NCBI GenBank assembly: GCA_028692715.1 | Contig: JAQUWU010000007.1 | Span: forward strand, 62,001-126,000 | Direction of reading: 5' to 3' | Length of the DNA: 64,000 bases | Source: Paludibacter sp. | GTDB lineage: Bacteria; Bacteroidota; Bacteroidia; Bacteroidales; Paludibacteraceae | Shown: piece after piece, positions 45,749 through 54,043 of the stretch | Numbering within the stretch: the first letter of the stretch is position 1 | Layout: the number at the start of each line of letters is the position of its first letter | The notes under the pieces: generated by a model | Told to the model about the DNA's origin: nothing | Seen by the model: only the letters and a program-made list of their open reading frames with translations | Databases searched by the model: none | Made by a program: the position numbers and the translations under genes

Positions 45749-47011
45749 TTATCTTTTTGAAGTAACGTTCTTTTCGTATTGTTGAATATCAGCAATATAC
45801 GCTTCTCCGGCAATAACTCCTTTTTGGTTACAATAATAATCGTAAACAGCCGACCATGGAAGTGATTTTGCTTCTTCCAATAATGCCATGCGTTCAAAGT
45901 TTTGACCTTTTGCCTCAAATGTACGTAGTTGTGCTATTGGTTCCAACAAGGCTTGCAAAAATGCTTTCTGAGTTGCACGAACTCCTACAACATAAGCTCC
46001 AATGCGATTTATAGATGCATCAAAATAATCTAACCCCACATGAACACGATCAAGTGCTTTGGCACGAATAATTTCCTGAGAAAGTGCCAATAATTCGTCA
46101 CTTAATAGAACAACATGATCACTATCCCACCGAACACCACGACTTACATGAAGCATTATTTCGGGTGCAAAAAGTAATAACGATGAAATCTTGTCAGATA
46201 TTACTTCTGTAGGATGAAAATGTCCTGAATCAAGAGTAATCATTTTATTATTGGCAACACCATAACCCATGTAAAACTCATGAGAACCAACTACATAACT
46301 TTCGCTACCAATACCAAATAATTTACATTCGATACTATCTAACATGTAATCATCGTTGGTTTTGTATTCGAAAATTTTATCCAAGGAATTTTTCAAATTC
46401 TGACGATAGAGTAAACGATCAACTGTTTGGTCTTTTGATCCGTCAGGAATCCATATATTATGAATACATTTAGAGCCTAATTGTCGTCCAATTTCTTCTG
46501 CTATCTTGCGACAACGAATTACGTGGTCAATCCAAAACTCACGGATGGCAGGATCGCGATGCGACAAGGTAAATCCATCAGCTGATTTATCGTGAGAGAA
46601 ACAAGTTGCGTTAAAGTCTAATTTGTATCCTTTTTCTTTCGCCCAATCAATCCAGCTTTGGAAGTGTTTAGGTTCAATTTCGTTACGGTCAACCTTTTCT
46701 CCTTGAAAATCGCCATAAAATGCATGTAAATTCACACGATGTTCACCGGGAATCAATGCCATTGCTTTATCTATATCAGCACGTACCTCAGCAATTGTAG
46801 TTGCTTTACCCGGATAATTTCCTGTTGCCTGAATTCCGCCTGTTAATTCGCCGTCTCCACTTTCAAAGCCGGAAACATCATCTGCCTGCCAACAATGCAA
46901 TGATATGGATAATTTATCCAATTCACTAATTGCTTTTTCGACATCTATACCAAGTTCGTTATAACGTGTTTTAGCATATTCAAATACCTGATTAATTTGT
47001 TGTTCGTTCAT
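45749..47011 (-). CDS. rhaA: L-rhamnose isomerase
   Basis: Converts L-rhamnose to L-rhamnulose; Mn2+-dependent, cytosolic. At 420 aa it has family length. It carries HCWQADDVSGFE (~38), the active-site HAFYGDFQGEKVDRNEI, FNATCFSHDKSADGFTLSH and ITLDSGHFHPTEVIS (~258). It is first in the rhaA-rhaT unit, preceded by a promoter with both elements. The kinase (rhaB) and aldolase (rhaD) are not adjacent, so the rest of the pathway must be encoded elsewhere. Confidence 0.96.
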   Translation of the reverse strand: MNEQQINQVFEYAKTRYNELGIDVEKAISELDKLSISLHCWQADDVSGFESGDGELTGGIQATGNYPGKATTIAEVRADIDKAMALIPGEHRVNLHAFYGDFQGEKVDRNEIEPKHFQSWIDWAKEKGYKLDFNATCFSHDKSADGFTLSHRDPAIREFWIDHVIRCRKIAEEIGRQLGSKCIHNIWIPDGSKDQTVDRLLYRQNLKNSLDKIFEYKTNDDYMLDSIECKLFGIGSESYVVGSHEFYMGYGVANNKMITLDSGHFHPTEVISDKISSLLLFAPEIMLHVSRGVRWDSDHVVLLSDELLALSQEIIRAKALDRVHVGLDYFDASINRIGAYVVGVRATQKAFLQALLEPIAQLRTFEAKGQNFERMALLEEAKSLPWSAVYDYYCNQKGVIAGEAYIADIQQYEKNVTSKR

Positions 47012-47039
47012 GATTAAAGGATTTATTAAAAAACTGTTA

Positions 47040-47069
47040 CAAAGATATTTAATTGCATCTCATCCCAAA
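47040..47069 (-). promoter_or_regulatory. Promoter of rhaA-rhaT
   Basis: On the minus strand TTTG (47069-47066), 18 bases, then TATCTTTG (47047-47040), 28 bases before the ATG. A second TATCTTTG overlaps the upstream element (47073-47066). Confidence 0.65.
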
Positions 47070-47115
47070 GATAATATTTGATAATATAACTTTAATTTTT
47101 GACAATGATTACTTC

Positions 47116-47155
47116 TAAATAAAAAATCCTTGCCGTTCGTAAACAACAAGGATTT
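47116..47155 (-). terminator. Terminator of groES-groEL
   Basis: AAATCCTTG (47124-47132) / CAAGGATTT (47147-47155); on the minus strand followed by TTTTTTATTT. About 110 bases after the groEL stop. Confidence 0.75.
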
Positions 47156-47246
47156 CAATTTATATATAGAGTCCACCGGATTTCGCCGACGGGAAGATAG
47201 TTTTTATTATTCGGAGTACAACTTTAAGTCGTGCCCCGAATTCTTA

Positions 47247-47267
47247 AGCCCCTTTAGGGGTTGGGGT
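47247..47267. repeat. Palindromic repeat touching the groEL stop codon
   Basis: Contains CCTTTAGGGGTTGG (47251-47264), identical to the mnmE copy at 2138-2151, with AGCCCCTTTAGGGG forming its own hairpin. It ends directly at the groEL stop codon (47268-47270). Confidence 0.75.
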
Positions 47268-48899
47268 CTACATCATTCCACCCATTCCGCCGCCCATAGG
47301 CATTTGTGGAGCTGGATTATCTTCTTTCTTTTCTGTAATTACACATTCGGTAGTCAGAAACATACCGGAAATTGAAGCAGCATTTTCCAATGCAACACGG
47401 GTAACTTTAGCCGGGTCAACAACTCCTGCAGCAAAGAAGTTTTCATAAACATCTGTACGGGCATTGTATCCGAAGTCAGCTTTCCCTTCACGAATTTTCT
47501 GAACAACAACGGCACCTTCTTTTCCGGCATTGGCAACAATCTGACGAAGTGGTTCTTCGATAGCACGTTTAATGATTTCGATACCAGTATTTTCATCATC
47601 GTTATCACCTTTCAAGTTTTCCAACACATCGATGGCACGAATATATGCAACACCACCACCGGGAACAATTCCTTCTTCGATAGCAGCACGGGTAGCACTT
47701 AAAGCATCATCCACACGGTCTTTCTTTTCTTTCATTTCAACTTCGGAAGCAGCACCTACGTAAAGGACAGCTACTCCACCTGAGAGCTTAGCCAAACGTT
47801 CCTGCAATTTTTCGCGGTCGTAATCAGATGTTGTTGAAGCAATCTGAGCTTTAATCTGAGTTACACGGGTTGCAATAGCTTCTTTATCACCAGCACCATT
47901 TACAATAACAGTATTGTCTTTGTTAACTGATATTTTTTCAGCTGTTCCCAACATTTCTAATGTTGCCTGTTCCAGTTTGATACCTTTTTCTTCTGAAATA
48001 ACTATACCACCCGTCAAAATAGCAATATCTTCCAACATTTCTTTGCGACGATCACCAAATCCGGGAGCTTTCACTGCACAGATTTTTAAATTTGAACGAA
48101 GACGGTTTACTACTAAAGTAGTTAAAGCCTCGCTATCAACATCCTCTGCAACAACCAACAATGGGCGACCAGATTGAACAGCAGGTTCCAAAACTGGAAG
48201 TAATTCTTTTAGATTCGATATCTTTTTATCATGGATAAGGATATATGGTTTTTCCATTTCCACTTCCATTTTTTCGGTATTGGTAACAAAATATGCCGAG
48301 ATATAACCACGGTCAAATTGCATACCTTCTACTACTTCGATCGTTGTATCGGTACCTTTAGCTTCTTCGATAGTAATTACACCATCTTTTGAAACGGTGC
48401 GCATTGCATCTGCAATTAGTTTTCCGATAACCGCATCGTTATTAGCCGAAATAGACGCAACCTGTTCGATCTTATCATAATCGTCACCAACAGTTTTAGC
48501 CTGTGCTGCAATGCTTTTTACGACTTCAGCCACTGCTTTATCAATTCCGCGTTTCAAATCCATTGGATTTGCACCGGCAGCAACATTCTTCATTCCTACG
48601 CCTACAATTGACTGAGCCAGAACTGTAGCAGTTGTTGTACCATCACCGGCATCATCACTTGTTTTAGATGCAACTTCTTTAACTAATTGTGCTCCAAGAT
48701 TTTGGAACGCATCTTCGACTTCAATTTCTTTTGCCACCGAAACACCATCTTTTGTAATTTGTGGAGCACCAAATTTTTTCTCGATAATTACATTACGACC
48801 TTTTGGGCCAAGTGTTACTTTAACAGCATTTGCCAATATATCAACTCCTTTTTTAAGTTGATCACGAGCTTCGATATTAAATAAAATTTCTTTTGACAT
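47268..48899 (-). CDS. groEL: Chaperonin GroEL (Hsp60)
   Basis: 14-mer ATP-dependent folding chamber, 543 aa. Shows [10 protein letters not shown] (~30), the ATP-binding [15 protein letters not shown] (~86), [16 protein letters not shown], and the hydrophobic tail [17 protein letters not shown]. The GGM tail is intact although a repeat begins immediately after the stop codon. It lies 74 bases downstream of groES in the same direction. Confidence 0.98.
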   Translation of the reverse strand: MSKEILFNIEARDQLKKGVDILANAVKVTLGPKGRNVIIEKKFGAPQITKDGVSVAKEIEVEDAFQNLGAQLVKEVASKTSDDAGDGTTTATVLAQSIVGVGMKNVAAGANPMDLKRGIDKAVAEVVKSIAAQAKTVGDDYDKIEQVASISANNDAVIGKLIADAMRTVSKDGVITIEEAKGTDTTIEVVEGMQFDRGYISAYFVTNTEKMEVEMEKPYILIHDKKISNLKELLPVLEPAVQSGRPLLVVAEDVDSEALTTLVVNRLRSNLKICAVKAPGFGDRRKEMLEDIAILTGGIVISEEKGIKLEQATLEMLGTAEKISVNKDNTVIVNGAGDKEAIATRVTQIKAQIASTTSDYDREKLQERLAKLSGGVAVLYVGAASEVEMKEKKDRVDDALSATRAAIEEGIVPGGGVAYIRAIDVLENLKGDNDDENTGIEIIKRAIEEPLRQIVANAGKEGAVVVQKIREGKADFGYNARTDVYENFFAAGVVDPAKVTRVALENAASISGMFLTTECVITEKKEDNPAPQMPMGGGMGGMM

Positions 48900-48945
48900 A
48901 ATTATATTTACTATTAATCATTTACTAATTACTATTTATTAATTT

Positions 48946-48957
48946 CCCCTATAGAGG
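48946..48957. repeat. CCCCTATAGAGG palindrome between groEL and groES
   Basis: Short imperfect palindrome of the CCCC/GGGG family in the 74-base groES-groEL spacer. Confidence 0.4.
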
Positions 48958-48973
48958 ATTTGATGGCAGTTCT

Positions 48974-49243
48974 TTAAATAATTGCCAAGATATCAGATTG
49001 ACGCATAATTAAATACTTCTCACCTTCCCATTCGAGTTCTGTTCCGGAATATTTTCCGTACAATACATTGTTACCAACGGCAACTACCATTTCTTCATCT
49101 TTTGTTCCATTACCTACGGCCAAAACTTCACCTTTTAATGGTTTTTCTTTTGCTGAATCGGGAATAATAATTCCACTAATCGTTTTTTCTTCTGCCGGTG
49201 CAGGTTTAACCAACACACGGTCAGCTAATGGTTTAATATTCAT
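48974..49243 (-). CDS. groES: Co-chaperonin GroES (Hsp10)
   Basis: 89-aa heptameric cap of Gro[21 protein letters not shown] is the family start; the mobile loop [18 protein letters not shown] and [20 protein letters not shown] follow. Normal length. Only 43 bases separate its start from the upstream nitroreductase gene, and no clear -7 box is seen there, so read-through from upstream or an unusual promoter is possible. No CIRCE operator (GCACTC-N9-GAGTGC type) was seen. Confidence 0.97.
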   Translation of the reverse strand: MNIKPLADRVLVKPAPAEEKTISGIIIPDSAKEKPLKGEVLAVGNGTKDEEMVVAVGNNVLYGKYSGTELEWEGEKYLIMRQSDILAII

Positions 49244-49286
49244 ATTCTTTAGTTTTAAATAAATAATTATATATTTTAAATTTTCA

Positions 49287-50114
49287 TTAATTTTCGCATT
49301 TCCAACTCATTGTATATTGTAAATCATCAATTGTATTAATCTTTGAAATATCATTTTTTTGCCAATCACCTTTTAGTCCGTTTTTCAGAGATACCAGTTC
49401 AAAATGACTCATGGCTATTCCCATATCTATGTCGTGCAGACCCTTTAACTCGTAGGTCTGATTGGTTATTTTTTTGAAAAAATGAAATTCATTATTTTCT
49501 GAACTGTAATAAATCCTCCAAGGTTGAGTATTTCCTGATGAAGGTGCTAATCGTGTCATTAACAAAGATTCAACGTATTTATAATTTTCCTGCTTTTTCA
49601 GCACTTCTTTGGTTTCGTAGTTAAAAAATAATGATTCCCATGGCTTGCGTTTATCTGCATTTACAGCTCTTCTGATTAATTTTTCCTTTACAGGAATCTT
49701 TTCACTCGCATAGCCAATTACTAATATACCCGGAATTACCAAATCTGTTTCAATTTGAACATCGTTAAAGTATTCTCTGTCAAACATCCCTACCCAACAA
49801 GTTCCCAAGTGTAATTCAGTAGCTTTCAACACAATTTTTTCCAGCAAATAACCATAATTAATCCGTGAAACAGGTGAAGACCTGATTTCACCAAATATAT
49901 AAGTCTTATTCCCCCGAATTAAGCCATAGGGAATTTTCATTTGAACATCCGTATCGCTTTTTTCCAACAAAATAAAATCTACAGTTTCTCCATTGAGTCC
50001 ATTTTTCCCAGTATTTATAAATTCTTCTAACTGTTTTTTGTCCGAAGGCTTAAGGCTTTCAGAAGAAAAAGTGCGACATGACTTACGCTGAACAATTGAA
50101 TTTATAATATCCAT
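49287..50114 (-). CDS. Nitroreductase-family protein
   Basis: FMN-dependent NAD(P)H oxidoreductase fold, 275 aa. The start [21 protein letters not shown] matches the family (Ser/Arg contacts to FMN). GTCWVGMFD (~110) and [15 protein letters not shown] (~195) complete the FMN site. It is longer than the ~190-aa classic enzymes and resembles the Bacteroidota/Firmicutes duplicated subgroup often called TM nitroreductase, though no membrane helix is seen. The substrate is unknown. Confidence 0.85.
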   Translation of the reverse strand: MDIINSIVQRKSCRTFSSESLKPSDKKQLEEFINTGKNGLNGETVDFILLEKSDTDVQMKIPYGLIRGNKTYIFGEIRSSPVSRINYGYLLEKIVLKATELHLGTCWVGMFDREYFNDVQIETDLVIPGILVIGYASEKIPVKEKLIRRAVNADKRKPWESLFFNYETKEVLKKQENYKYVESLLMTRLAPSSGNTQPWRIYYSSENNEFHFFKKITNQTYELKGLHDIDMGIAMSHFELVSLKNGLKGDWQKNDISKINTIDDLQYTMSWKCEN

Positions 50115-50130
50115 TTAGATTTTTTAAAAT

Positions 50131-50138
50131 CAAAATTA
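50131..50138 (-). promoter_or_regulatory. Possible -7 box of the nitroreductase gene
   Basis: TAATTTTG on the minus strand, 17 bases before the start codon at 50114. Confidence 0.4.
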
Positions 50139-50259
50139 TCAATTGAGAATATCATTACAGTTGGGGACTTTGCGAAATTTATGCCAAAGCCTTTTGCTGA
50201 CTTTTCTGACATAAATAACGATTTATAAACTGAAATATTTTCTTAAGGCTGACAACTTG

Positions 50260-51210
50260 TCATTTAATATACGAAGTTTTACAAAGGAAAAGAATTTTAT
50301 ACCAGTCATACAGGAAAAGAGAAGGATTTTTACTGCATAATTGTTTGCTTAGCAAATACTTAGTAAAATCAAATTTAAGAGCAAACAAACCAACAAAATT
50401 CCATTTTTTAAATTTTAAAAAGGTCGATAATAGTTTGGACTCCTGCGCCAGAAAGGGATATTTACCGGTTTTATATAATAAAAATAAATTGCGAGTCGCT
50501 TCCTCCGTTTTTTTTATAAATGTTTCGTTACTGTCAAGTCCTTTATGAATTAGCGGATTTTCTATCTGAATAAATTCAAATCCAAGCTGGTGTAATTGAT
50601 GTCCAAAAAGCATGTCTTCATGACCGTAACCACGAATGCTTTCATCAAAACGAACACGGTTAAAAATGGTTTTTGCAATGAGGAAGTTGAATGTGGCGAA
50701 GTTGGACCTCACCCCTTGCCTCTCTCCCCGGAAAGAGGAGAACTGATTGTCGATTTTATTTTTATGCTCTAAGGTTTCACGGTCAACAGCTGTTCTGGCT
50801 TCTCGTTTACGACCATATTTTAAGCGCAAACTAAAATTCGGATTCGATTCATCCGGGTCATAAGCTGTTCCACCAATAACAACACATTCTTCGTGACAAA
50901 AAGACAAATAGCGTTCAATAAATTGCTCTGAACATACTTCTGCATCGCAATCCATAAACAATAAATGTTCGTATTTTGCTTCATCGGCAAGTTTATTTCG
51001 TATTGCAGAACGACCTATATTTTCTTTTAATACAATGTGTCTGCAATTCACTAATTCACTAATTGAATGATTTGTTTCTACTTCTTTAGTTGATCCATCT
51101 TCCATTACAATTATTTCAAAATCTATCATTTGATCCATTGCCTGACGATGAAGTTCTTTCGTCAGTTGAGTAATGTCGTAATTGTATGTAGGAATGAGTA
51201 TGGAGAGCAT
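50260..51210 (-). CDS. Family 2 glycosyltransferase with an in-frame repeat insertion
   Basis: 316 aa, GT-A fold, probably transfers a sugar to a surface glycan. The start MLSILIPTYNYDITQLTKEL and FEIIVMEDGSTKE match the nucleotide-binding region; HLLFMDCDAEV is the metal-binding D-x-D; RGYGHEDMLFG is the acceptor/catalytic region of the GT2 group. The segment around residues 153-170, KIDNQFSSFRGERQGVRSNF, is encoded by a palindromic repeat (50706-50738) and interrupts the usual transition into FATFNFLIAK. It remains in frame, so the protein may still work. It is followed closely upstream by ferritin. Confidence 0.85.
   Translation of the reverse strand: MLSILIPTYNYDITQLTKELHRQAMDQMIDFEIIVMEDGSTKEVETNHSISELVNCRHIVLKENIGRSAIRNKLADEAKYEHLLFMDCDAEVCSEQFIERYLSFCHEECVVIGGTAYDPDESNPNFSLRLKYGRKREARTAVDRETLEHKNKIDNQFSSFRGERQGVRSNFATFNFLIAKTIFNRVRFDESIRGYGHEDMLFGHQLHQLGFEFIQIENPLIHKGLDSNETFIKKTEEATRNLFLLYKTGKYPFLAQESKLLSTFLKFKKWNFVGLFALKFDFTKYLLSKQLCSKNPSLFLYDWYKILFLCKTSYIK
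50706..50738. repeat. Palindromic repeat inserted in the glycosyltransferase gene
   Basis: The head ACCTCACCCC (50706-50715, identical to 13628-13637) is followed by stem CCTCTCTCC (50719-50727) / GGAAAGAGG (50730-50738), 8 of 9 pairs. Read in the gene's sense it encodes SSFRGERQGVR. Confidence 0.8.
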
Positions 51211-51230
51211 TTAAATATGTTAGAATAGCC

Positions 51231-51743
51231 TTAAATTACTAAGGACGGAGCTGAATAATTTCTTGTAGACAATTCTGCATCAAGCAAATATAATCCACGT
51301 GCATCAACACCAAACAAGTCATAACGTTTATTCAAATCATCTGATTTTTGTTCTTCTTCACCCTGTTCTTTTACAAACCAATCTAGAAATTGCATCGTTT
51401 TAAAATCTTTTAGTTCGTATGCAACAGCGTAAATATCATTAATAGATGCACTAATGTAAATTTCGTGCTCAAGTGATACAGCAAGAGGGTCTTTAAAGTC
51501 TTTGTATGTATTTTCAGGAGCTGCGATAGTACTCATGACTACTTTTTCTCCGTTGTTTTGCAAATACTTTACAAACAACATTGCATGAGCATATTCTTCC
51601 TGCGTTTGGATAGCAAACCAGTTTCCAAAACCATTCAAATTTTTATCGTAATAATAATTTGACATATCCAAATATAAAAACGATGAATAAAACTCTTTGT
51701 TGATTTGACTATTGATTAAGTCTGTAATTCCTTTGTTTAACAT
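51231..51743 (-). CDS. ftnA: Bacterial non-heme ferritin
   Basis: 170-aa iron-storage protein forming a 24-mer. Ferroxidase residues appear in MLNKGITDLINSQINKEFYSS (Glu 17), EEYAHAMLFVKYLQ (Glu 50 / His 53) and the C helix FVKEQGEEEQKSDDL (Glu/Gln). No heme-binding Met of bacterioferritin is evident. It has a strong Shine-Dalgarno AAAAGGAGGA seven bases before the ATG, which is unusual in this window. It is probably co-transcribed with the glycosyltransferase gene 20 bases downstream. Confidence 0.93.
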   Translation of the reverse strand: MLNKGITDLINSQINKEFYSSFLYLDMSNYYYDKNLNGFGNWFAIQTQEEYAHAMLFVKYLQNNGEKVVMSTIAAPENTYKDFKDPLAVSLEHEIYISASINDIYAVAYELKDFKTMQFLDWFVKEQGEEEQKSDDLNKRYDLFGVDARGLYLLDAELSTRNYSAPSLVI

Positions 51744-51750
51744 AGTAATT

Positions 51751-51760
51751 TCCTCCTTTT
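51751..51760 (-). promoter_or_regulatory. Strong ribosome-binding site of the ferritin gene
   Basis: AAAAGGAGGA on the minus strand with a 7-base spacer to the ATG; most other genes here lack such a site. Confidence 0.75.
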
Positions 51761-51846
51761 AATTATGGTTGAAAATATGAGAGTGTTGTTGATAGAAACA
51801 ATTCGAAGAATAAAATGGTTTACGATAAGAACGATAAGGTTCAATT

Positions 51847-53154
51847 TTAGTCGATTCTGGTTATTTTAGCGCCCAATGCATTCAGACGAATATCAATATC
51901 CTGATAACCACGGTCAATCTGATCAATATTGTGAATAGTGCTGGTTCCTTCTGCAGCCATGGCAGCAATCAATAAGGCAATTCCTGCACGAATATCGGGT
52001 GAACTCATGGTAGAAGCGCGTAAATGGAGTTGATTCCCCTGCCCTATTACGGTTGCCCTGTGCGGATCACAAAGAATAATTTGTGCGCCCATATCAATTA
52101 GTTTATCGACGAAAAACAATCGGCTCTCAAACATTTTTTGATGAATTAAAACGCTTCCTTTTGCTTTAGCGGCAATCACGAGAAAGACACTTAATAAATC
52201 AGGAGTTAATCCCGGCCATGGAGCATCGGCAATCGTCATAATGGAACCATCAATAAATGATTCTATCGTATAATCATTTTGTTGTGGAATAAAAATATCA
52301 TCTCCTCTTTGTTCGAGTTCGATGCCTAAACGACGGAAACTATCAGGGATAATTCCTAACTCATCGTAAGCTACATTTTTTATGGTTATTTCAGAAGCAG
52401 TCATAGCAGCCATACCGATAAAACTTCCAACTTCAATCATATCGGGAAGAATGCGATGATCGCAGCCTATCAATGATTTAACGCCTTCAATTTTCAACAA
52501 ATTTGAACCAACACCGGAGATAATTGCTCCCATACTATTCAGCATTTTACAAAGTTGTTGCAAATATGGTTCACAAGCGGCATTATAAATAGTAGTAATT
52601 CCTTCAGCCAAAACAGCTGCCATTACTATATTTGCTGTTCCGGTAACAGATGCTTCATCCAGCAACATATAACATCCGGTTAGCTTATCTGCTTTTATTT
52701 CATATTGTTTTAAATCTGGATCGTAGTGAAAATCGGCACCAAGTTTCTGTATTCCCAAAAAGTGTGTATCCAGTCTTCGACGACCAATTTTATCGCCTCC
52801 CGGTTTTGGAATAATTGCTTTACCAAATCGTGCTACCAACGGCCCTACAATCATTACGGAGCCCCTCAAAGAAGCACTTTTTTTGTAGAAATCTTTTGTT
52901 AGTAAATAATCCTGATTGATATTTTCAGCTTTAAAGCTATAAGTATCAGGTTTCAATCTATTCACCACAACACCCATATCGGACAACAATGCAATCAGAT
53001 TGTTGACATCTAAAATATCAGGGATATTACTGATCGTAATTGTTTTATCAGTGAGTAAAACTGCACAAATAACCTGTAACGCTTCGTTTTTTGCTCCCTG
53101 TGGAGTAATAGATCCGGAAAGTCTGCGACCGCCTTCAATTTTGAATGATGACAT
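51847..53154 (-). CDS. murA: UDP-N-acetylglucosamine 1-carboxyvinyltransferase MurA
   Basis: First committed step of peptidoglycan synthesis: enolpyruvyl transfer from PEP to UDP-GlcNAc. The start FKIEGGRRLSGSITPQGAKN contains the Lys-Asn pair; LDEASVTGTANIVMAAV and DLLSVFLVIAAKAKG are also typical. At the active-site loop, where E. coli MurA has PGGC(115)TIGAR, this protein has PGGDKIGRR, so Cys is replaced by Asp. Asp at this site keeps activity but removes the target of fosfomycin in enzymes where it has been studied. At 435 aa it is of normal length. Next to a DUF4290 gene, a pairing I recall from other Bacteroidota. Confidence 0.96.
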   Translation of the reverse strand: MSSFKIEGGRRLSGSITPQGAKNEALQVICAVLLTDKTITISNIPDILDVNNLIALLSDMGVVVNRLKPDTYSFKAENINQDYLLTKDFYKKSASLRGSVMIVGPLVARFGKAIIPKPGGDKIGRRRLDTHFLGIQKLGADFHYDPDLKQYEIKADKLTGCYMLLDEASVTGTANIVMAAVLAEGITTIYNAACEPYLQQLCKMLNSMGAIISGVGSNLLKIEGVKSLIGCDHRILPDMIEVGSFIGMAAMTASEITIKNVAYDELGIIPDSFRRLGIELEQRGDDIFIPQQNDYTIESFIDGSIMTIADAPWPGLTPDLLSVFLVIAAKAKGSVLIHQKMFESRLFFVDKLIDMGAQIILCDPHRATVIGQGNQLHLRASTMSSPDIRAGIALLIAAMAAEGTSTIHNIDQIDRGYQDIDIRLNALGAKITRID

Positions 53155-53216
53155 AGATTTTCAGTTAACAATTATCAAATATCAGTTATAAAAATAAAAT
53201 ACTAGAGACTGCTATT

Positions 53217-53319
53217 AAGTAATGAAAATAATATATTCTCGTATTACTATTCAAGTAATGAGCTGAATTTCTTTATTTTATTAAATAGTAACTGGTACAT
53301 TGTAAAATAGTAAATACTT
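53217..53319. repeat. Dispersed ~103-bp repeat, copy 2
   Basis: Same ends (AAGTAATGA...GTAAATACTT) and shared internal blocks (GTATTACTATTCAAGTAAT, GGTACATTGTAAAAT) as 31735-31837. Its right end overlaps the stop codon of the DUF4290 gene at 53318-53320. Confidence 0.8.
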
Positions 53320-53905
53320 ATTTCTTTTTCCGTGGTTTATTTTTTTTATTATAAAGTACGTCGCGTGACTCAACCAGTTTTAAGAAATCTTCGGAAATGT
53401 CAAGTTTCCCTTTTGAAAGTTCTCGTAAATCGTCAAAAATTTTACGATCGTCCACTACTTCTTTGTTCCAGGTAAGAAAACATTTTTTCATCTGATTGGC
53501 AATGAGACGAATCAACTCATTTTTTTCTTCTCCTTCGGGATAAACGGCTACCTTTTCAATCATTTCTTCCAATGTACGACCATAATGTTGATAACGAATT
53601 CTGGAATTTTTGTATGGGATAGGTTCGGGGCGAGAATATAAATTTTCTTCCTGAAGAATTTCGTATGGGAAATCAATATCCAGTTTAAAGTCTGACATTA
53701 TGGCGACATGATCCCACAGTTTATGCTTAAAATCATTCACATCACGCAAATAAGGAAATAAATTCCCCATAATATTGATAATTGTTTGTACGCAACGGGT
53801 TCTTTCTTCGCGATCTTCGATGGTAAGCGCATGAGTTACCATTTGTTGAATATTTCTGCCATATTCCGGCATTATTAATTTTCCCTGTAAGGTGGTATAT
53901 TCCAT
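53318..53905 (-). CDS. DUF4290 family protein
   Basis: 195 aa from the preferred Met at 53905 (MEYTTLQGKLIMPEYGRNIQ). A further-upstream TTG at 53935 would fall on the promoter's -7 box, so it is rejected. The protein is soluble, helical, with conserved YGRNIQQMV, NLFPYLRDVNDFKHKLWDH and YGRTLEEMIEKVAVYPEGE, all known from the DUF4290 family of unknown function found next to murA. The C-terminal tail is strongly basic (YNKKNKPRKKK), suggesting nucleic-acid or membrane contact. Its place next to murA suggests a link to cell-wall growth. Confidence 0.85.
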   Translation of the reverse strand: MEYTTLQGKLIMPEYGRNIQQMVTHALTIEDREERTRCVQTIINIMGNLFPYLRDVNDFKHKLWDHVAIMSDFKLDIDFPYEILQEENLYSRPEPIPYKNSRIRYQHYGRTLEEMIEKVAVYPEGEEKNELIRLIANQMKKCFLTWNKEVVDDRKIFDDLRELSKGKLDISEDFLKLVESRDVLYNKKNKPRKKK

Positions 53906-53932
53906 AATTGGTTTGTTTTTTTTGATAAAGTA

Positions 53933-53940
53933 CAAAAGTA
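53933..53940 (-). promoter_or_regulatory. -7 box of the DUF4290-murA unit
   Basis: TACTTTTG on the minus strand, 27 bases before the ATG at 53905; it marks that Met as the start. Confidence 0.55.
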
Positions 53941-53971
53941 GCGATTTTTTTCTGAAATTTCTATTTTTACA

Positions 53972-54016
53972 TAAATAACAAAAGAGACAAAATACTTCTG
54001 AATTTTGCCTCTTTTG
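53972..54016 (-). terminator. Terminator of the phosphoesterase lipoprotein gene
   Basis: 15-bp stem CAAAAGAGACAAAAT (53979-53993) / ATTTTGCCTCTTTTG (54002-54016) with one mismatch; T-rich after it on the minus strand. Confidence 0.75.
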
Positions 54017-54043
54017 CTATTTAACAGAAAGTGAATTTAATTT

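Noticed and set aside
47354-47763. Frames in both directions inside groEL
   Set aside because: Long shadow frames are common in conserved genes with biased codon use; groEL fully explains this DNA.
48900-49286. CIRCE/HrcA operator for groES-groEL
   Set aside because: No inverted repeat of the CIRCE type could be found in the leader.
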